NCBI GenBank assembly: GCA_034509425.1
Contig: JAVTVJ010000023.1
Coordinates: 496,001-560,000 of the forward strand
Source of the DNA: Eopsaltria australis
Lineage: Eukaryota; Chordata; Aves; Passeriformes; Petroicidae
Reading direction: 5' to 3'
DNA: 64,000 nt
Shown here: one piece after another, positions 51,101-60,100 of the stretch
Layout: each line of letters opens with the position of its first letter
How positions within the stretch are numbered: the stretch's first letter is position 1
Program-made: the position numbers and the translations under genes
Notes under the pieces: model-generated
What the model was told of the DNA's origin: nothing
Database searches by the model: none
The model's input: the letters and a program-made list of their open reading frames with translations, nothing else

Positions 51101-54100
51101 TGTTCCAGCAGGACCTGCCGGCGTTTTTCCAGCTCCATATTTCCCCTCTCATAGTTGGCTTTCCTTTTGTCCTCAAATGTCACTAAAATAAGGAAAGGTT
51201 GTTATTTCTGCCCTGTGCAAAACATCGCTCTCAAACAAGGACCTCAGTTATGCCACTAAAGATAGATACTTCTTGGCAAGCTCAGGTTGCTCAGTCATGG
51301 ATGATGTAAGCATCTTCCATTTGTTAAAGTATTATTTTTCTGTTCAAAAATACCTCTAAATTTTCCTAACTATATTCCAACGAGGGAAAAAAAATAAAAG
51401 AAGAGAAAGTTCCAGTTTAAAAATGACCACAAAAATGACTTGAATGTTACAGGAAAGCCTCTCACTCTAAAGAATGAAAGAGGAAAGAATGCTAGAGGAA
51501 AACATAAAAGAAAAGCTTTTATAAGCTGGGAGAAGACTGTCTGCTCTTAAAAAGGTTTTCCAATGTGCAGGAAACATTAACACATGGATAAAGAGCTTAG
51601 TTACTAAGGGTGTTCCCTGTAAGAGCTTCTGGAGTTAAAACTATCAGACACCAAAAGAGGATCAAGCTCAATTACTGCACACAAGGATAAAAAGAGACAC
51701 AAAGGAATGGTTTAGGCTCTCAGCAACCACCCTTCCAAAAAGAGAGGCAAGTCCTGTCTTGCACTATTGTCTGTAACATTGTCAGTAACAGAACTTATGT
51801 TATGTTCAAACTGCTTCCAGTTTGCAGAGAACTGAATCAGACTGGGCCCTGCTGCTTTCAGAATGTCCAGTAATGCCAGGAACTTTCAAATGAAAAAAAA
51901 ATTTGCAGTAGCATGGCAGTGTCTGGCCATGATGGGTTTATTTTCCAGAATACATTATTAATGAGCACACTTTTCCTTTCCTACAGCTAAAAATAGCCCC
52001 TGTCCCTGCCTTCTCAATTCTATTAGATGTAACAGGCTGACTACATCCACTTAACAACCTCCTACCATCCAAGTTAAAAGGGATCTAGCTCCTGAAATGA
52101 AGCTCTCCATGGATTTGATTATTTCTTCCACTTGCTAAAGGTTTCAGTGCCCTTCAAGAATAGCCCCATACATTAAGAACACGAACCCTGTTTTTTACCT
52201 GGCTGTTTTTTCTGCGGCTCCTCCTCTTGCACAGGTTGGTAAGATGGCAGAGTTCCATTTATATTTTCAGTATATTTTCCACCCCTGGAGGGAAAAAAAC
52301 CCACCCCATCATTGTTAGAGAAACAGCAGAGTTGTGTTAAATAGATTACATTTCACTGCCCTCAGTAATTACCTGAAGGAAGGTGGCACCAGCTCGAGGG
52401 GCAGAGTCAGGGGCAGTGGCTGCCCAGCTTTGGCCATGTCCGTGAGGTGCATGGCCAGCACAAACTCATCAGCCTTCAGCTGCCCATCTCCATCTATATC
52501 AGCCAGGGACCTGCAGGGGTTCAACAGCAGCACCACTTAGAACCAAACATCACAACCACGCAGAAATTACAGATGAAACAAGGCACTGTGAAAAACAATT
52601 TTTAAAGCCGACAATTCCTGTGAAATAAGCAGTTAAAAACCCCCTATAAACACCAAAAAGGAAACAACAAAACAAACACACAAAAAACCCCATCACACAC
52701 ACACATCACAGTGAAAAACAAAAGCAGGAGATGATGATATTGTGTTATGTTCACACTCCAGCTCTCTTCACACATAACAGCACCATTACTTCAGTAGTTA
52801 CCATTAACAAGCAGCCAGTAGAAATATTGGCAATTCCTTAGAGAAAAACTGAAATTTGGGCTGTTATTTCTCTCTACAGGGGTACACAGAGCTCCTTGCA
52901 CTGGCTACTGATACCTTCAGGATACACAACCAGAAGGAAAAGAGCCACTGCACACCCCCCCACACTCCATGTATATCCTCATGAAATCAAAGAAGCTGAG
53001 CTTTGCTGCTGCTAAAGACACAAATGACTGTCCTGGGACAGAGGAAGAAGAAAGGGAACTCAAGAGGAGATGTAAAGCTGTTGTGAATTCTGCCGGGCCA
53101 CTCAATTTTATGTATCACATCTGAATTGTCAGAAGGTGTAACCTAAACTACCATGTCTAGCAGAGCAGATCATTCATGCCTTCAGACAACTCTCACCACT
53201 TTTATGAGCACAATGAAGGCAACACTTAAACACGTAATATGCAGATATCTTTACGGAAACCACAGTAAAACTCAAAAAAGCTGAATGGTTACTTAATTTT
53301 TAACCTTCCTCCATACTTGAAAATTAACAACCTAGATTTCTGAATCCTCCTTTGGAAAGGAACAAGCCCTCAGCTCAGATGAGCAAGAGCATCCCTGAAT
53401 CAGAGACTGAAGTTAGCATCTCTTCTATTATATAGGGTTTAACAAACACACACGAAGAGTGAAAATTTGTATTATCTCAAGGTGTCTTTTAGAAATGTAA
53501 CTAGTGAACAAACTAGCAGTTCAGTTTCTGTTTATGATTTTAGATCTGTGGTTATCATTCCTTATTTAATAAAGCATATTTCCTCTCTTAACACCATAAA
53601 GACATTGAATCAGTAACTAAACTCACCAAATAGTAGCCAGCTGAGTCTGTGAAAGATTTGATTGCAGCAGGGCATTCCTTGCTTGAAATCCTTAGCGAAA
53701 GTGTAAAAGATTTTTATTAAAATAAACACTTTGTTCAAAGATTCACATGAGGCAAAAAATCAGACACGAACTGGGCATGTTTATTTTTAATATTAATTAA
53801 TACATTTTCATCAGTTGATTTTGCTTCCAGGCTTAAAAACAGGCATTACAACCAGAACACAATGAAGATATAAGTATTCTTGTGTACCTTTTTTCCACTC
53901 AGAGCACCTAACAAAAAAGCTGACATGAAAAATGGGTACTTATGAAAATCCCCTCAGTTGCCACAAAAGCACAGCTGACTGTTAGCCTAAACCTTGAGCT
54001 ATCACCTGGAGAGCTTTCCTTGGTAGCAGAGAACCAGATGCATTTCTAGGCAGGTCAAGAAAACCTTCAACCCAAAATCAACGGGACAAGATAAAAAGCA

Positions 54101-57100
54101 TTGAGTCTCTTTCTTGAAAGAAAGAATTGTCCTCCTCTTTTGTAGGGAAGGGAACTGAGGCAGAGTGCTTATTCAAAAAGGGAAATCTAACTAAGACATA
54201 CAAGACACACATACTGACTTTACACCTACTGACTGCTTGGCCAGCGCTCCCTGCTCAACACTGAGGAATCCCATTTTGTAAGACTCTCCTCTTGTATTAA
54301 CTTTGTGTGAAGTCTTTTGAAGCCCTCATAAGGCTGTAGCCCAGCATAGATGTCATTGGAAATCAACAAGGACTCTCTTAAATTACTATGGAAAAATTCC
54401 AAGCAATGGCTGCAGCTCTGCAGTGTCTTTCCCAAGCTGCTTTCTTTCAAAAGATAAAGCCCAAGTATCTGAGCACTGACTAATACAGGAGCACATGGCA
54501 CAAAAATGATGGTCAATGTCCAGTCCAAACAGTGATGCTTGGAAAACACCTGCTGACTTTACAGAGCTGAACTCCACAGCCTTGTGGTTTTCAGGCTCCT
54601 CTAGTCAGATCCCACCACTGCCAGGCTTCTCCTGTTCCCTGCGACAGCTGCTGTAGTTTCCCCAGTGTATTTGGCTCCTCCAGGTCTAACACAAAGCCCA
54701 AATCAATGAACTGATGGTTATTTCCATTTCTTGGCTAGCTGAAACCCACACTCTCCTGCACTGGTCTGAACACCAACATTTCAGCTTGTATTTCACATGC
54801 AAGTCAAATCCCAAGCTGGGATTCCATCCCTCAGCCTGTGATGTTCAGAGGCAGGAAACACTCTGGTTTTCCCAGTCCATACCAAAGGTCATACTCACCT
54901 GATAAATATCCACTCATACTTTTATCAAGACTGTTAAACTTCTGTCTGTATTTTAATCTGGAGGCCTGAGGAACTGCCCAGTCTGAGGACATAATCTTTG
55001 GTGAATTCCCAGCTAGTGATGCACTAGAGGAAGAATTTGAACTGCAATATAATTTCAAAACAAAACAGAACAAAAACAAAGCAAAAAACCAAACCAAACC
55101 AACCAACCAAATATTAAAAGAAAACCAAAAGAGAAAAAGAGATACAGAAAGAACTCTAAATCACTTGGCTTAATAAAGAGGCATTGGAACAGCAGACATA
55201 TAGCATCTTCCAGTAACATGAAACACATGAAACAACTTCCACAAAGTTTTACCTCTGCTAACTTGCTGTTAATAATTTCATCACAAATATGGACTTTTAC
55301 AGTGAAAGTAGGGACACCTACATGCTGAATTGAAAATCCTGTTCCTTTGGTATCACAGGCACTTATGCACATAATTGATCATTCTACCACTGCAAAATAA
55401 TAGCTTAGGAAACCACATGAAAACACCTCAACTTTCCTAAGAGTGTTGGGTCACTGTTTAAGTAACTTTAAGAGGCATGTAAATGAATAAAACCATGAGT
55501 ATAAAAATGGATCTGAAGAACTCATAACCAAAAGCAGCTTCTAAAGCTGTTTTAGCCACCATATTCCAGCTCTACCACTTCTTTCTGTTAGTGACAATGA
55601 CACGCTGAGTGGAGCTTTTCCAACTCAGTCAGTTTCTGCAGCATAGTGCTGATGGAGGGTTTAGATACACCCATAAAACTGCCATCTAAACTCCCAGCAT
55701 TTTCAGTGTCCCATCTCTGAAAATCAGAAAAACTCAGGAAGGCTGAATCCAGCCTGCCTTGTTTAAGGTAATCCCCTGCTCTGTTAAGTAAAAAAAAAAC
55801 AAAACAAAAAAAACCAAAACAAAACAAAAAAAACCCAACCTATCTGAAGTGCTATCCAAGGCAATACAGAAGGCTGATAGAAACAAAGCCTCTCCAGCAC
55901 AATGCTGGATTGATATCCCCTACATGGAATGAGACAACATGATGGTGAAAATGCTGTCAACAATAACACTGGAGAAGGGCTCCTTTGTAAAGCTACAGCA
56001 CCAGCAAAAGAAAGCTTTCCAATTAAAAGAAAAACAACCGACCAACAAAAAGATGATTCCAGGCACATGCCATGCCTACAGTCACCTTACAGGACATCTG
56101 CTGACATCAGGTGTGTGAGGAGCCCAGATCATCACCCCACATACCCTGAACAGGCAGCAGGGAGGTGCAAGAGCCTCTGAGTCACTTATGGAACTGAGCT
56201 GGGGCAGAGGTGCCCTCAGCACCATCTTTTGGGGACACCCCTGGATGCTCAACTGGACAGATAAGCCCAGTCCCTCACTTTAGTCTAGGGCAAAGCTCTA
56301 AAATCAGTGAACCAGAGCAGCTGATTATAAAGATTCATAATCTTCTATTATTCATAAAACAAATCCACACATAAATATTGATAACAAATTCCATCCTTAC
56401 ATGTCTGCTGATTACATGGTGCCCTCTATAATGAATGAGCACATAATGCATAAACATTGCTTTTATAACCACTTAGCAAGGTTTGTTTCTATCATCTAAT
56501 GAGGTACATTCCCTTCTTTTTGGCATTGCTCATCTGACCCCCTCACCTACTTCAGATATTTTGTCCATTTACTGAAAATATTACTTATTGTGCATATAAA
56601 AACAAAATCTATTTTCAGACTTGACAGGTCATATTAGAGAGACTAATTTTTAACAAATGTACTTTGAAAACAGAAATGCTCCATTTGGAAGGTATGCAAC
56701 TTAAGTGTAAGATACAACCATTTCAAACTTAACTTCCATACCTGCTAGATCCTAAATCAATTAGTGACTGTGCCTTCTGCATACTGGAACCACCAAATCC
56801 TCCTGCCATGGGGCCTAAAGAACCAGTGTGAGGCAGTGCTGGAACAAACAGAAACAAAAAATTAACCCCAGAATTGTAAAGCAACTGGGTATAAGATAAG
56901 GCTTCAAAATCAACATTCACTTTGATAGAAGAAAGAAAAGCTTATCAGTGTCTTGTTTTTATGATTAACTAGTTAGAACAGAATTAACAAATGTGAACTC
57001 TGGAGAAAAAAACATTTGTAGGGTTTTCTGTTGGGGATTTTCTGTTGGATTTTTTTAAACTCTCATGCATGTGTTATCATTCCTGTTTGAAATAAGCCAT

Positions 57101-60100
57101 AGGGAAAATAAGATTGACAATTCTGAAAGCAAGTACTGGACTGTGCTATACTTACTTGAGGAGAAAGGCATGGACAAAGGCTGCAGAAGGCTGGATGTTC
57201 CATTTGGCAACGAGGAGGTACTGACAGAAGGCACCAGGGGAGGAGAGATAACCAAAGGAGGAATGGAAGTCATGGAGGTCAGAGACATGGGAGCTAATGG
57301 TGTGATCGCAGACATGGACGTTGGCATGGACAGATTTGGCATACTACCCATTCCTAGAGCAAAATCCAACAATTCATGGTTTAACATTGCAGAGGCTTCA
57401 CCAAGAAACTGGGTCTCTTATGCGAGGCAGAAACTACACAAAGCAGCTGTGTAGTGGAATACAATTGTCTGGAATACAATGAGTTAAAATAGATGCTCAT
57501 GTACAATATTTGCTTTTTCTCTGAATTTAGGCAAGACAGCTCACAGAGGAAAATACACAGAAGAACAGGAATTTAAAAAGAAAAATCTTGACAAGCAAAT
57601 TCATTCTCAAGGTAGGTTTAGCTACTATTTTCACAATGGAGTAAGATCTGGTTTTCTATAATTGCAGCTATACCTAGTTCTTCAACAAGCCTGGCCCCTG
57701 AGAGAGAATTACAACCTCAAAAGCTGTGACAATCCTCTACAGGGAAAAGCTGCCGCTGTTTCTGAACTAAGTCTCTTCCAAATATCAGCCTTGGAAGAAT
57801 CCACAGGAGTGAAAAGTCCTTATTAGGGACCCATGCTTAGCAAAAGGTTTCTAGAGGCAGCTGCCTGAGGCAAATTAGGGCACTGAATTACTGGCTGCAC
57901 CATGTGGAAGACAACAGTGCTGGTGAGATGATGAAAAGCCATAGAGGTAACTGTATGCCAACCACAGCTCCCTGTAAATGCATGCCCTTGTACCCAAACA
58001 CTGGAGATTTGGTGATGGGCAAACATTTTAAATCATGTATGTAATTAATATACGCATACATTTAATTTCAGTGTGGAAGTGTGCACTTATTTTGTAATCC
58101 AGCTCAAGTCATTGTGGATATTTTGTGCTACAAAACAACACAATAACAAGCATGCACTGAATCCCCAAACACCATCAGAAAAAAAAAGTTGAAGTAATTC
58201 TATTCAGTTAATCATATAACCAAAATAGACAATCTGATTCATTTTGAAAATGAATGTTCTACCAAAACTATGACCTTTGATTAAATTTAACTTCAAAACC
58301 TCCAAGTATAAATAAGTGACTGAGTAGGAGGGAGATAAAAAAAGACCACCAGTATAAAATGAGTGCCTGCAAGTCAGATAGCAGCTGTGAATGCCCTTCT
58401 TGTCAAAATTCAATGAAATTTTTCTTTATTTAAAGAATTTCTTTATTCAAAGAAGCAAATAATCAAAAATATCAAGAAAGTGATCTGGGGAATTTCCCAA
58501 ATCAGAATATCCTTTTTTTTGTTTTTCACACTGATTCACTAAACCTTCATGGTCAGATTAATGCTTTTATTTGGCTGCAATTAACTGTGGTGTTTTACCT
58601 CTGAACACTAAGTAATTATATATTCATAAGTACCAAAGCGAGCTGACATTAGTGGTGAAAACACTGGAGTTTGTTTCATGACAGGAGGGAGAACTGAGGG
58701 CAAGTGCTGTCCTTGCAATTTCAGCTTGATGAGTTTCATGGCTATAGAGAACTCCAGTTGATCCATTTTTCCATCCTTGTTCAGGTCTGAGAGTGTCCTT
58801 AAAACACAATAAAATAAAATTAGAGAAGAAACAGAAATAGAACATTTTTGATCAGTGAGAAGTTTTTCTACCAGATTTATTCACTGGTTTTGCACATGAA
58901 AACAAGAAACTTACTGCAAAGTAAATTTTCTGCTTTTGACAATGTTCATACCTTTGAAAAGTCTGAGTACCCACTTCCGCACAGTTCAGTTTTGAAGTTG
59001 CTGTATATTAAATACTTCGTCCCCAAGAAAGCAAGAAAACATTTGGGAAAGCAGAAGTCTCCTGTCTAGTGGACACACTTGTTGCCTCTGCTGCAAGCCT
59101 CTGCTATGCTTTTCTCTAAGCTCCCAGCCAGAATAATTATTTTAAATTAATCCTTGCTAAGGTAAGGAATTAATGCAAGAATCTGGAAACAGGATGCAGG
59201 AGGATGCAGAAACCTCCTAAAGGCACAATACACTGCTATGAAAACTTCATTAATTCACAGTGTGGTCAGGTTTTCTAAGCCTGATACCCACACCTGCCTT
59301 CCTTTTGACATTTCTCTAAATAAACTTAAGTACAATAGGAAATACATGCAACAGTGCACACGTAAGCTCAAAACTTCTGGTCAGACAGATAATACGAAAT
59401 TTGATTAATATTTAAGCATGCAAGGACCAAGCACAAGAATGTAAATAAAATTAGGAGAAAAAAAACCAGACTAATGTTAAGCTTAATTTTTCCTTTGATT
59501 CTGTTACTGTTCAGTACAAAACCCCAAGGTCTCACAGAAAAATCTCCTTGCCCCTCTTTTCCAGGCACTGAAGTGTCTGGTTTTGTGGTGAACATGGTGG
59601 TGGTGGCAGCACAGGATTCTAGTGAGGACTGAGGGGTTACAGAGAAGAAAATGTTTCAAGTGTTGCACTCACCACATGCATGCTGCAAGGAACAGCACTA
59701 TTTCCAGTTCCTGTATTACAGCACTGCTTGATATCTCATGTATCATAATTGTCTTTCTACTAACCTTTTCTGTGCCTTTAGATTTTTTTTCCTTTTCTTC
59801 TACTTCCAGTGTATTTCAATCACTTAATATAGTTTTAAAAGGCTGCCAGTTCAGCATGATCCAATTTGAAAAAATATCATAAGAAAGATGTAAAAATTAC
59901 TGGGCTTTAATTAATTGTCAGTACACATAATGGCTGAATGCTCCCTCTAAATTTAGTAAAATTAAAACAATGACTCAGACAACACTTTCTACCTTGACTG
60001 CTGAGAGCCTCTGTGAAACAACACAACACACCAAAGGTAGCATTTGAATGCTATGCATCTCCTATCTTAAAAAAGAAAAACAAACAGTAAAGAATACCTT

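Noticed and set aside
50786..51191. Plus-strand open frames with Leu/Ser/Arg runs
   Set aside because: Antisense shadows of the ITSN2 coiled-coil exon at 50920-51182.
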